In this document: positions 26,721-36,028 of the stretch, one piece after another
Layout of the letters: each line of letters begins with the position of its first letter
Position numbering within the stretch: position 1 is the first letter of the stretch
NCBI GenBank assembly: GCA_014801585.1
Contig: JAAVDX010000039.1
Coordinates: 1 to 58,697, forward strand
DNA length: 58,697 bases
Direction: 5' to 3'
Source: Bacteroides sp.
Lineage (GTDB): Bacteria; Bacteroidota; Bacteroidia; Bacteroidales; Muribaculaceae
Position numbers and translations under genes: made by a program
Notes under the pieces: generated by a model
Database searches by the model: none
Told to the model about the DNA's origin: nothing
Seen by the model: the letters and a program-made list of their open reading frames with translations, nothing else

Positions 26721-26769
26721 TAATTTTGCATTTGAAAGTAAGATTTTAAGGCTTACTTCAAGGTTTTTT
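26721..26769 (+). promoter_or_regulatory. gapA -7 element followed by terminator-like leader hairpin
   Basis: TAATTTTG (26721-26728) matches the -7 consensus, although no TTTG lies at the ideal -33 distance. Just downstream AAGTAAG (26736-26742) pairs with CTTACTT (26752-26758), followed after 5 nt by six T (26764-26769). That would place an attenuator-like hairpin near the start of a leader of about 250 nt before gapA. The rest of 26539-26981 shows nothing else I can name. Confidence 0.4.
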
Positions 26770-26975
26770 AAAAGGTAAAAATTCTTAACCAGGCTGCGGA
26801 CCCGATTTTGCTCATGCACAATTCCCTGATTCTCAGGCAATATTTAAATATTGTCAAAAGAGCAAGAAGTGAATTGCTACATATATAACAAAAAAATCAG
26901 AAAAGTATCGCAGAAGCGATTAAAAATTTTTAACAGACTATATAGAAACCAACCCAAAAATATAAAAAATAATAA

Positions 26976-27992
<1,017 letters not shown>

Positions 27993-28027
27993 TTCGAGAC
28001 TCTCTCGTCTTAATGACAAAATAATTT

Positions 28028-28063
28028 CGGCGTCCCGCTCTTAGCGGTGACGCCGATTTTTTT
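28028..28063 (+). terminator. gapA terminator
   Basis: CGGCGTC (28028-28034) pairs with GACGCCG (28049-28055), with further pairing of CCGCT and AGCGG inside, followed by T7 (28057-28063). Confidence 0.9.
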
Positions 28064-28283
28064 ATGATTATTGCATTTTGCCACTCTATTCGCAACTTAT
28101 CCATTGATTCATCCGTCGATAACTTCTTTTTTGAAACCATTTTTTCATCTCCTCAACCAAAATCAGTTAATTTAATTGACAAATTGATATTTGTCAAATG
28201 TATAGCAGAATAAAGAAATATGTCAAAATGATATATATGTCCTAAAATATTTTGAAAAATTTTAAAAATAAATCTCAAAATAT

Positions 28284-28322
28284 TTTGCAAATTGTAAAAA
28301 TTTACCGATATTTGCATCGGTA
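28284..28322 (+). promoter_or_regulatory. Orphan promoter with palindromic operator candidate
   Basis: TTTG (28284-28287), 19 nt, then GATATTTG (28307-28314) fits the Bacteroidetes promoter apart from the first two -7 bases. A perfect 7-bp palindrome, TACCGAT (28303-28309) with ATCGGTA (28316-28322), covers the -7 element. There is no ORF downstream before the hairpin at 28686, so the promoter would drive the candidate RNA described next. Confidence 0.5.
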
Positions 28323-28735
28323 ATGTGACTCAGCCCGGTCTCGGATTCCTTTTGATGCGTTACTTGAATGATTATCTCAGAATCTGAATCCACCGGGTTA
28401 ATGGCTTTATAGATATTGATTCTGAAAGGCTTTTCAAAACTGTGGGAACAGCATAGCCTCACATTTGGTTTTTCGTTTCATCCATTGCTCAGAGGAGTAA
28501 TATAGATGACGGTCACACCATATATTTATCGTCATTGCTCACTCCTTATCGGAGCGGTAAGCGAATCAATAACCGAATGATTGTTTGGTTGAATATTGGT
28601 AAGTCGCAGTGGAATGAGTAGCAATATCTCTACTCTCTGATTGTTGAGATTAGTGAATAAGTGAAAATTAGATTTTTCCGCTGCTAAAATGCGATACTTT
28701 CGTGATGAAAGTATCGCATTTTAACTTTTTTTGCT
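28320..28735 (+). ncRNA. Candidate structured non-coding RNA
   Basis: About 400 nt bounded by a promoter-like site and a strong hairpin with T-run, with no coding frame in either strand. Visible helices: AGCCCGGT (28332-28339) plus GGATTC (28343-28348) pair with GAATCC (28386-28391) plus ACCGGGTT (28392-28399), 14 pairs with a 3-nt bulge; TGTGGG near 28441 with CCTCACA; ATGACG near 28513 with CGTCAT near 28539, extended by GGAGT with ACTCC; CTCC/GGAG near 28548. I do not recognise tmRNA, RNase P RNA, SRP RNA or 6S signatures. Alternatively it could be a long leader of the next gene. Confidence 0.4.
28686..28735 (+). terminator. 16-bp perfect hairpin with T-run
   Basis: AAAATGCGATACTTTC (28686-28701) pairs perfectly with GAAAGTATCGCATTTT (28707-28722), loop 5 nt, then TTTTAACTTTTTTT. 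It is an excellent intrinsic terminator for a transcript from 28320. It also lies just upstream of the -7 TAACTTTG (28735-28742) of the next gene, so it could double as an operator. Confidence 0.7.
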
Positions 28736-28742
28736 AACTTTG
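28735..28742 (+). promoter_or_regulatory. -7 element of the AlbA_2/WYL gene
   Basis: TAACTTTG matches the Bacteroidetes -7 consensus, 49 nt before the ATG. The expected -33 position falls inside the 3' arm of the hairpin at 28707-28722 and does not read TTTG, so the promoter may need an activator. Confidence 0.55.
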
Positions 28743-28790
28743 CATATAATTTATTTTAGTAATATCTGATCCATCTAATTTATTGAAATC

Positions 28791-31679
28791 ATGAATGAAA
28801 TACCCCTTTGGTTAGACCTTAAGAAAGAATATGTCGACGACAATTTTGTGCCACTCCTTAATTATCTCTACAAAGCAAGACTTGAAAAAGACCACGACCT
28901 CTTCTATGAGACGACATTAAATCTTTTTAATGATCGATGTTCCGACCTGCTTAAAGAGATTGAAAGTTATAAAATGTTTGCCGAAGAACCCGATACCGAC
29001 ACTCTCGACTTTAATATCCGACTTCTTACCGCCAGTCTTATCGTAGCCACATCTCCGGAAAGGGCCAAAGAAATTTTTATTGCCCTCCTACTCCAGCTTC
29101 ATCTACGCTTCCCCGATCTCAGCGACAAAATTATTGAAAAAGCCGGCAAAGCTCTGCGAGCTGCCTCAATCGGAAGTCCCGGCGTCACCTTCCGCGACGT
29201 AATCCATTACAAACCCGCCATCTTTGTCCACATGGTCATAGATCATGCCCAGATAAGCGACCCTATGGACAACCAAATGATTTTCGAAGAATGTGGCCGT
29301 GCATGGCTCAATTGCAGCGGATTGATTCTGACTGCTACCGGCGCCACTCTGAAGGATGAGCGTCACTCAAAATTTGCATATAGTCTGGAGACTCCCGTCG
29401 GTTGCCGCATCGGCACTTCAAGCGCCGACAAACTTAAATTCAACGACGCTCAGTCTCATTCGGCTGCTGAATGGTTTATCAATGATTTTATCAATCGTCA
29501 GCGCCAGCCCCTTAAGATCGAGGAATCGCGTCGCGTCCGGTCGCTATCTCCCGGCGATGATACAGTCGTGGAGATTACTCATATTGCCTACAACGGTCGT
29601 ATCTCCGTCGCCACAGTCGACCCCAATATCGAATCCCTGAAAGGCATAATAGAATTCCGTGAAAAGTCAGTCGCACTTTATAAGACCGATATTCTTTATA
29701 AAAATCTCCGCGTTGGCAATCGGCTCTCTGTCACTTATACAGGCAATAACGGCTCGCAGGCTCTCTTCAATTTCGAGCGCCAACTGCTCCGGTTTCTCGT
29801 AGAGGATATGCGCTCGGAATATCCGGATGCCGATGCCGGAAGTTTCATGGCTCTTATGAAAATCGCTTATCGCAATTATGCCTATTGGCTCACTGCGCGT
29901 GGCGTCGGCGTCTGCACATATGTAGATGAGCGCTATAAGCCCGGCGATGTGGCCATGCTCAGAATCCACAACTATGATTACGGTCCCAACTATGGCAAGA
30001 TCAATGCCGAAATAGTAGGCGACGTAGAAGAGGAGGATTTCAATCCTATTCTCGATTTTGATGAGCATGAAGTAAGATTCGATGCAATCCAGGCTTTCGT
30101 AGATTCCACCCCCGAAGTGGCAGAACCTGAAAATATACAACCCGAAGAACCTAAGATTCCACGCGGTCTGCTCGCGCTCCTGCCCCGGCTCTTCTACGTT
30201 CATCAGAAGGAATTGCGCCGCCCCTCCGAACGCCTCAAATATCTTGCCAACGCAAGGGTATTGGCCGAACTCCTCGGTGATCATACTTTCTCGGAATTCC
30301 TGAAATTCACGATGACCTACTTGCGAGGAGTCGTGGCTTTCGCCGACGGAATGCCCATGGACGACCTTAATCCCGAACCCGCTCCCGATTTTAAGGATAC
30401 ACATGCCGTCCGACTTCGCCTCTCCATCCTCGACCTGCTGAAGGAATACGGACGCAAGGACTATTCCGAACTCCTTTTCCGCACAATCGAGCAGGCCACT
30501 GACGAAGAGGCCGACCCACTGCTCCCGAAGCTCGCCCGACTTATTCAGGCCGCCAACTCCGTCCAGGATACTCTCTCTCCGGCCTCTCTGAATATTATCA
30601 AGCGTGAGATTATTCAGACCCTCTCTATCGATAATGAAGATGACGTCGATCTCGAAGCCGACGGCCGCGCATATATCGGAATGGAAAACCAGACTATGGA
30701 ATTCAAGTCCTCTATGGTATTTCCCCCTGATTATAACATGCAGCCCAACCAGATTCAGCAGACCCACAACGTCTTCCGCGCAATCTGCGGCTTCCTTAAT
30801 TCCACCACCGGCGGCACCGTCTATCTCGGTGTGAGCGATTCGGGCTATGTGATAGGTCTGGATCAGGATTTCCAGTTCCTCAAGTGTGGCAGCATCGACT
30901 CCTATACCCGCGTACACATCCTCGACCCTCTTATCCGCGAATTCGGCGAGGACGTGATGAACTACATTCATATCGATACGGCCTATGATGATAAAGTCAT
31001 CGTAATCCGCGTAGAGTCTCATCCCTTCCGGGTGGTCGAACTCGGCGACGTAGCCTACCAGCGTTTCGACCGCGAAACGCGCGAAATGTCCGATCGCACC
31101 AAAGCCGAACTGATGGCGAAGAAAGTGCTTCGCGACCGCAATAAAGCCGCATCCATCATTCAGTTGCAGCATGCGATGTCGAAGCGTCGCGTAGCGGTAG
31201 TAAAAAGTTATGCCGATGAAGGAGGCGGATTGGTGGCCGACCTTCGGGTAGAGCCCTATAAAGTGATGCCGGAAGAGGGGTTGGCCCTCTGTCTCGACTG
31301 CGAATCGATGATCTGCCGCCCATTGCGTATCTCCCGGATCGGCTATGTAGAGGTGGATGAATCCTCACGCTGGACCTATTCTCACCTTCATCGCCCGATT
31401 CCCGTAGATGCTTTTCATGCCTATGGCGACAGCGATATGGAGATCAGCCTGCAGCTCGACTATTATGCCAAGACTCGGATGCTGGAAGAATATCCGCGCA
31501 CCCGTGAGAATGTCAGTCCCTGCAAAGGTGATTCCAACGTCTGGTATTATCACGACACCGTCCGTTCCCCCGAAGGGGTAGGGCGCTTCTACATCAGCCT
31601 CGCCGATCATATCCGCATCCTCGACGCTCCCGAACTGGAGCAATGGGCCTCCACATTCGCCCGTGAGAACATACGATAA
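28791..31679 (+). CDS. Large AlbA_2 (Schlafen-type) protein with WYL-like C-terminus
   Basis: A 962-residue cytoplasmic protein. Residues 1-240 are helical and unrecognised. About 260-420 show two beta-rich stretches (VVEITHIAYNGRISVATVDP; GDVAMLRIHNYDYGPNYGKI) that may be OB-like. About 625-780 is an AlbA_2 domain: ENQTMEFKSSMVF, ICGFLNSTTGGTVYLGVSDS, GYVIGLDQDF. After a helix (TKAELMAKKVL) the end resembles a WYL module: ALCLDCESMICRPLRISRIG, WTYSHLHRPIPVDAFHAYGD, ISLQLDYYAKTRMLEEYP. AlbA_2 and WYL domains are known in nucleic-acid-responsive regulators; this combination is large and its role unknown. It stands alone. Confidence 0.85.
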   Translation: MNEIPLWLDLKKEYVDDNFVPLLNYLYKARLEKDHDLFYETTLNLFNDRCSDLLKEIESYKMFAEEPDTDTLDFNIRLLTASLIVATSPERAKEIFIALLLQLHLRFPDLSDKIIEKAGKALRAASIGSPGVTFRDVIHYKPAIFVHMVIDHAQISDPMDNQMIFEECGRAWLNCSGLILTATGATLKDERHSKFAYSLETPVGCRIGTSSADKLKFNDAQSHSAAEWFINDFINRQRQPLKIEESRRVRSLSPGDDTVVEITHIAYNGRISVATVDPNIESLKGIIEFREKSVALYKTDILYKNLRVGNRLSVTYTGNNGSQALFNFERQLLRFLVEDMRSEYPDADAGSFMALMKIAYRNYAYWLTARGVGVCTYVDERYKPGDVAMLRIHNYDYGPNYGKINAEIVGDVEEEDFNPILDFDEHEVRFDAIQAFVDSTPEVAEPENIQPEEPKIPRGLLALLPRLFYVHQKELRRPSERLKYLANARVLAELLGDHTFSEFLKFTMTYLRGVVAFADGMPMDDLNPEPAPDFKDTHAVRLRLSILDLLKEYGRKDYSELLFRTIEQATDEEADPLLPKLARLIQAANSVQDTLSPASLNIIKREIIQTLSIDNEDDVDLEADGRAYIGMENQTMEFKSSMVFPPDYNMQPNQIQQTHNVFRAICGFLNSTTGGTVYLGVSDSGYVIGLDQDFQFLKCGSIDSYTRVHILDPLIREFGEDVMNYIHIDTAYDDKVIVIRVESHPFRVVELGDVAYQRFDRETREMSDRTKAELMAKKVLRDRNKAASIIQLQHAMSKRRVAVVKSYADEGGGLVADLRVEPYKVMPEEGLALCLDCESMICRPLRISRIGYVEVDESSRWTYSHLHRPIPVDAFHAYGDSDMEISLQLDYYAKTRMLEEYPRTRENVSPCKGDSNVWYYHDTVRSPEGVGRFYISLADHIRILDAPELEQWASTFARENIR

Positions 31680-31700
31680 ATAAAGAAGAGCGATAAATAA

Positions 31701-31734
31701 AAAAGAGCCGGGCGAAAACGCTCGGCTCTTTTTT
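31701..31734. terminator. Bidirectional terminator between AlbA_2/WYL gene and tRNA-Ser
   Basis: AGAGCCG with an extra GCG pairs with CGC and CGGCTCT around an AAAA loop, flanked by A's on the left and T6 on the right. It can stop the plus-strand gene and the minus-strand tRNA transcript. Confidence 0.9.
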
Positions 31735-31736
31735 AG

Positions 31737-31823
31737 CGGAGAGGACGGGATTCGAACCCGTGGTAGGATTGCTCCTACGTCAGTTTAGCAAACTGGTGGT
31801 TTCAGCCACTCACCCACCTCTCC
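31737..31823 (-). tRNA. tRNA-Ser (GCU anticodon)
   Basis: An 87-nt type II tRNA read on the minus strand. The acceptor stem pairs GGAGAGG (5' end at 31823) with CCTCTCC, discriminator G, no encoded CCA. The anticodon loop is TTGCTAA, anticodon GCT, which reads AGC and AGU. The long variable arm (CGTAGGAGCAATCCTACC) and GGTTCGAATCC T-loop fit tRNA-Ser. The outer pair of the anticodon stem appears to be a C-A mismatch. Confidence 0.93.
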
Positions 31824-31908
31824 GAAAGATGGAAATGATTCTGATGTTTTATTATTTTTGCTCCGGATTCGCAAGGCTTAAGAGCCTCTTAGAATCCCTT
31901 AGCGAATG

Positions 31909-31940
31909 CAAAGTTAATATTTTTTTTCTTTTTCTCCAAA
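31909..31940 (-). promoter_or_regulatory. tRNA-Ser promoter
   Basis: Minus strand: TTTG (31937-31940), 20 nt, TAACTTTG (31909-31916), a perfect consensus match. The leader of about 75 nt between it and the tRNA can fold (ATTCGC with GCGAAT; TAAGAG with the following CTCTTA, near 31870-31905), likely removed by RNase P and other nucleases. Confidence 0.85.
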
Positions 31941-32060
31941 TATTTTCGCTATTATCTCTTATTTTTTTATTAACTTCGCGTAAGTTTTTCTCTCCATTCC
32001 GAATTTATATCCGATTAAGGATAGTTCTGACTAAATAATTCAATCAAACAATCAATACAT

Positions 32061-34451
32061 ATGAAGCGATTTTCATTACTTGCCCTCGCGGCGGGGATTG
32101 CTGTCTCTTCATGGGCCGTTCCGGCCCGCCAGGGAGTCCGCACAATGACCCAGCCCGACGGCTCTAAAATTCAGCTCACTCTCGTGGGCGACGAATTTTC
32201 CCACAATCTTATCGATTCTGAAGGCCGCATCGTAAAGCGTGGCGCCGACGGTTTCTATCGTGCCATTTCACAGGCTGAGGTTGCAGAGCGCCATGCCGCC
32301 GGCGTCGCTCGACGCAACCGCTGCAATCTCCCTACTCTCCGTGCTGCTCAGGAGAATCAGAGTCAGGTCCCCCATATCGGCTCTCCCCGGGTGCCGGTGC
32401 TATTGGTGCAGTATAGCGACTACAAATTTAAGGACAACGACCCTAAAGCTACCTTCAATTCTTTCTTCGCAGAAGGAGCTACTTCTGCCCATCAGTATTT
32501 CGTCGACCAGTCCAACGGTAAATTTACTCCTCAGTTTGACGTCTATGGTCCCATTACTCTTACCGGAAAACGTGCCGATTACGGCGGCAACGACTATTGG
32601 GGCAACGATGAAGCCGTAGGCCGAATGGTCGCTGAAGGCTGTCTCGGACTCGACTCTTCCGTGGATTTTTCTAAATATGATAATGACGGCGACGGAGAGT
32701 GCGATGTAGTAATCGTGCTTTATGCCGGCGACGGTGAGGCTTCTTCCTACGACGACAATTGCGAGGATTCTGTATGGCCCTGCCAGTGGCAGCTCGATGA
32801 GTCCGACTATGGAAAGGCTCTTACTCTCGACCGCACTAAGGTGAATCTTTTCGCTGTTTTCAACGAACTCTATGGTCAGGATCTCTCGCAGATCGACGGT
32901 ATCGGTACATTCTGCCACGAATTCTCCCACTGTCTCGGCCTTCCCGACTTCTACGACACTCAGTATGGCCCCCACTTCGGAATGGGCAACTGGTCGCTGA
33001 TGGACAACGGCTCTTACAACGACGACGGTTTTACTCCTATCGGCTATTCTGCCTACGAAAAGGAGTTTATGGGATGGATCGAAATCCCCGAGGCTGAACC
33101 CAACACTCTCTACACCCTCACCCCCATGAATCTCAAGAGTGAGGCTACGGATATGGCCGTGAAAGTCACCAACGACGCCGACCCCAACGAATATTACATT
33201 CTCGAAAACCGTAAGAAGCAGGGGTGGGATGCTTATATGCCCACAGAAGGTATGCTCATCACCCACTTCACTTACTCCAACGATGCCTGGACCGGCAATA
33301 CCGTCAACGATTACGATCTCCAGCGCGCTACCGTAATCCCCGCTGACAATAGCCTCCGCATTGATAAGCAGACCTATTATGGCGAAACCTACTACATTAT
33401 CAACGAGGCTGATCTGCTCGGCGACCTTTGGCCCTATGGCACTGCTACCGAACTGACCGATTCCTCTACTCCCGCAGCTAAGGTCAACAAAGGTGGCTAT
33501 ATGTCGAAGCCGATCACCGAAATAAAGAAAAATTCCGACGGCACTATCTCTTTCTATGCTATGAAGGGTGCGCTCCCCGCTCTTGACGCTCCCTCCGCTC
33601 TTTCCCACAGCGTACTTTCTACAACTTCCGCTGCTTTCTCTTGGGAATGTGGCGACGAGAATGTCGGCTCCTACAATCTTGAGGTGGCTCCCTACATCGA
33701 GAATCCCTACGTGCTCCTCAACGAAACCTCTTTCGCTACTGAAAACAATAAGTGGACCACTACCGGCTATACATCCTATGAAGAGAATGCCATCCGTATC
33801 GGTTCTTCCAAACAGAACGGCACCCTCACTTCGCCCTCGCTGACTGCCAACGAGGATTACGAGACTATCACCGTGAAATTCTCCGGTAAGTACTATAACA
33901 ATGATAACTCTTCAGTGCGCGTAAGCCTTCTCAACTCCAACGGCACTGCTCTTCAGTCGGAAGATATCGCCCTCGGTGCTAACTACTCCGATCGCTATGT
34001 GACTTTCTCCGCGACTCCCGGCATGTCTTTCAAGGTAAAATTCGAAATGACTGCATCTAAGAAGCGCTTCTGGATTCAGAACGTTGCGATCTATTCAGGA
34101 GAATACTCTGCCGACGCTGCCCGCATGCGTGCTCCCAAGGAGGAGACTCGTCTCTTCACCGGTATCACCGCCAAGAACTTCACCGTTACCGGCCTGACCG
34201 AAAATGCAAAGTATGAATATCGCGTACAGGCCGTACCGGCTGATGCAGAATCATTTAATACTTCCGCATGGACTAAGAAAGTTCTCCTTGACCTCTCTGT
34301 CCCGACCGGTGTGTCTTCTGTAGCTATCGATACCGACGCCGCAGAGCGCTGGATCACTCTCCAGGGTGTGCAGCTCCCCGGCCGTCCGTCGGCTCCCGGC
34401 ATCTATCTCCACGTTGCCGGTGGCAAGACTGAAAAGGTCATCATCCGCTGA
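32061..34451 (+). CDS. Secreted M6-family metalloprotease with C-terminal tail
   Basis: A 796-residue secreted zinc protease related to immune inhibitor A (M6). The signal peptide is MKRFSLLALAAGIAVSSWAV. The N-terminal region (QPDGSKIQLTLVGDEFSHNL) is typical of Bacteroidetes M6 proteins. The zinc motif is HEFSHCLGLPDFYD (286-299), with HExxH at 286-290 and G-x-P-D following. DNDGDGECDVVIV (207-219) looks like a calcium loop. Later parts hold beta-sandwich modules (fibronectin type III-like, near 515-730). The end (WITLQGVQLPGRPSAPGIYL, then HVAGGKTEKVIIR) resembles a sorting tail shared with three other proteins here. Confidence 0.92.
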   Translation: MKRFSLLALAAGIAVSSWAVPARQGVRTMTQPDGSKIQLTLVGDEFSHNLIDSEGRIVKRGADGFYRAISQAEVAERHAAGVARRNRCNLPTLRAAQENQSQVPHIGSPRVPVLLVQYSDYKFKDNDPKATFNSFFAEGATSAHQYFVDQSNGKFTPQFDVYGPITLTGKRADYGGNDYWGNDEAVGRMVAEGCLGLDSSVDFSKYDNDGDGECDVVIVLYAGDGEASSYDDNCEDSVWPCQWQLDESDYGKALTLDRTKVNLFAVFNELYGQDLSQIDGIGTFCHEFSHCLGLPDFYDTQYGPHFGMGNWSLMDNGSYNDDGFTPIGYSAYEKEFMGWIEIPEAEPNTLYTLTPMNLKSEATDMAVKVTNDADPNEYYILENRKKQGWDAYMPTEGMLITHFTYSNDAWTGNTVNDYDLQRATVIPADNSLRIDKQTYYGETYYIINEADLLGDLWPYGTATELTDSSTPAAKVNKGGYMSKPITEIKKNSDGTISFYAMKGALPALDAPSALSHSVLSTTSAAFSWECGDENVGSYNLEVAPYIENPYVLLNETSFATENNKWTTTGYTSYEENAIRIGSSKQNGTLTSPSLTANEDYETITVKFSGKYYNNDNSSVRVSLLNSNGTALQSEDIALGANYSDRYVTFSATPGMSFKVKFEMTASKKRFWIQNVAIYSGEYSADAARMRAPKEETRLFTGITAKNFTVTGLTENAKYEYRVQAVPADAESFNTSAWTKKVLLDLSVPTGVSSVAIDTDAAERWITLQGVQLPGRPSAPGIYLHVAGGKTEKVIIR

Positions 34452-34506
34452 TAAGTAGCTCTTGAAAATAAGAAACACTTATCACTATTCCAACCGACTT
34501 ATTTCG

Positions 34507-34554
34507 ACCCCATCTGATAAATTCTGTCAAAAGCTTTTATCAGATGGGGTTTTT
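34507..34554 (+). terminator. Terminator after the first M6 protease gene
   Basis: ACCCCATCTGATAAA (34507-34521) pairs perfectly with TTTATCAGATGGGGT (34536-34550), followed by T4. Confidence 0.9.
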
Positions 34555-34596
34555 CAATGAAGTGTATAATTCCAAAATTTTCTTATCCATACCCTC

Positions 34597-35877
34597 ATGA
34601 AGAAATTATTGCTGTTATCGCTCGGATTCCTTATCTCGCTGAGTGCAGTCGGAAAAACCTCTCTCCCTGCTCAGGAGGAGACCGATGCCCGCAAACTGTC
34701 GGGTAATCTCCGGGCCTATCCCTATCTCGACAACGAACCTCCGGTACAGACTCCCCCTCCTGCCGGATATTTCCCTTTCCATCTGGAACATTATGGCCGT
34801 CACGGTTCGCGCTGGCTGATTGGCGGCAACGATTACCTGACCCCCGTACGCAATCTCGAAAAAGCCGAAAAAGCGGGTTTGCTGACCCCGCTCGGAGAAG
34901 AGACCCTTGCAGCTTTGCGCGACATCGAAAAAGCTTCCCGGAACCGACTTGGTGAACTCTCCGATATCGGCGCGCTTCAGCATAGGGCTATCGGCCGGCG
35001 GATGGCTCGCAACTATCCCGAGATCTTCTGCGACTCGGCCGCAGTCGATGCCAAGTCTACAATCGTCATCCGCTGCATTCTCTCCATGCTCAACGGATTG
35101 CAGGGTATTTCGGAAGTTGCTCCCGGAGTCAATATCTCCTCCGATGCCTCTCAGGCCGACATGCGCTTCATGAACTACGATGACCGCCCTGCATGGGAGA
35201 TAAAGGATCGCGCCGAGGCTACCGTGCTCAAAGATTATCGCGAGCGCCATGCCATAGGCGACGATTATCTTTCCCGACTCGTGAAGGATAAGCAGTTTGC
35301 CCGCGACAGTGTCGCTCCGGGATTGATGCCCTATCTTTATTGGGTATTGGCCAACACTCAGAGTCATTCCGGGCAGCCCTGGCTCCTCGACCGCGTGTTT
35401 TCAGCCGACGAACTCCGCAACGCCTGGCGCTACGACAATGGGATGTGGACGCTTCATTCCATCAATTCTCCTCTCACTGAGGGCCGGATGCCCTTCACCC
35501 AGCGCAATCTTCTTCGCAACATCATAGAAAGCGCCGATACAGCCATCAACTCCATCCGCCCGAGTGCGAATCTGCGCTATGGCCACGACGGTATCCTCAT
35601 CAATTTCATTACTCTGACAGAGGCCGATGGACTCGGTCGGGAGTTTGCCACAATTGAAGAAGCGGAAGCTGCCGGGATGCGAAGCTACGACCTTATTCCT
35701 ATGGCCGGCAACATGCAGATAATCTTCTATCGTAATCCTGCCGGGGGAGACGTGCTCGTCAAAGCGATGGTCAACGAAAAGGAGGTAACGCTTCCGGCGA
35801 AGCCCGTCAGTGGCCCCTACTACCGCTGGACTGACCTCCGCGACTATTATCTGCGCAAAATAGCTCCTTTCGACTGA
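34597..35877 (+). CDS. Secreted histidine acid phosphatase (phytase/MINPP-like)
   Basis: A 426-residue protein of the histidine phosphatase clade 2. The signal peptide is MKKLLLLSLGFLISLSAVGK. HLEHYGRHGSRW (62-73) contains the RHGxR phosphate motif with the nucleophile His69, and RYGHDGILINF near residue 328 carries the HD proton donor. MINPP-like phytases are known in gut Bacteroides, sometimes in outer-membrane vesicles, so release of phosphate from inositol phosphates or other esters is a reasonable guess. The gene has its own terminators on both sides and is monocistronic. The native substrate cannot be read from sequence. Confidence 0.9.
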   Translation: MKKLLLLSLGFLISLSAVGKTSLPAQEETDARKLSGNLRAYPYLDNEPPVQTPPPAGYFPFHLEHYGRHGSRWLIGGNDYLTPVRNLEKAEKAGLLTPLGEETLAALRDIEKASRNRLGELSDIGALQHRAIGRRMARNYPEIFCDSAAVDAKSTIVIRCILSMLNGLQGISEVAPGVNISSDASQADMRFMNYDDRPAWEIKDRAEATVLKDYRERHAIGDDYLSRLVKDKQFARDSVAPGLMPYLYWVLANTQSHSGQPWLLDRVFSADELRNAWRYDNGMWTLHSINSPLTEGRMPFTQRNLLRNIIESADTAINSIRPSANLRYGHDGILINFITLTEADGLGREFATIEEAEAAGMRSYDLIPMAGNMQIIFYRNPAGGDVLVKAMVNEKEVTLPAKPVSGPYYRWTDLRDYYLRKIAPFD

Positions 35878-35903
35878 TAACGACTACAACGATAATCCCA
35901 CAG

Positions 35904-35945
35904 AAAGGGTCGGTAATCTCACCTGAAGATTACCGACCCTTTTTC
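35904..35945 (+). terminator. Terminator after the histidine phosphatase gene
   Basis: AAAGGGTCGGTAATCT (35904-35919) pairs perfectly with AGATTACCGACCCTTT (35927-35942) with further T's, loop 7 nt. Confidence 0.9.
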
Positions 35946-36028
35946 TACTTTCATTCCCGATAATTTGGCATTGCCGCAAAAAAATGTTAACTTTACGGAA
36001 AATCTAACACTTAAGAATTTCACATCTA

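Noticed and set aside
28262..28462. 66-residue minus-strand ORF in the candidate RNA region
   Set aside because: No homology recognised, no promoter on that strand, and it overlaps the paired segments.
28320..28735. tmRNA, RNase P RNA, SRP RNA or 6S RNA
   Set aside because: I looked for the tmRNA 5' and tag signals, the RNase P GAGGAAAGTCC core, and a single long 6S-type hairpin, and did not find them.
29667..31172. 501-residue antisense open frame over the AlbA_2/WYL gene
   Set aside because: Shadow frame from codon bias; the plus-strand protein has clear domains.
32400..33608. 402-residue antisense open frame over the M6 protease gene
   Set aside because: Shadow of a gene with an intact HExxH motif.
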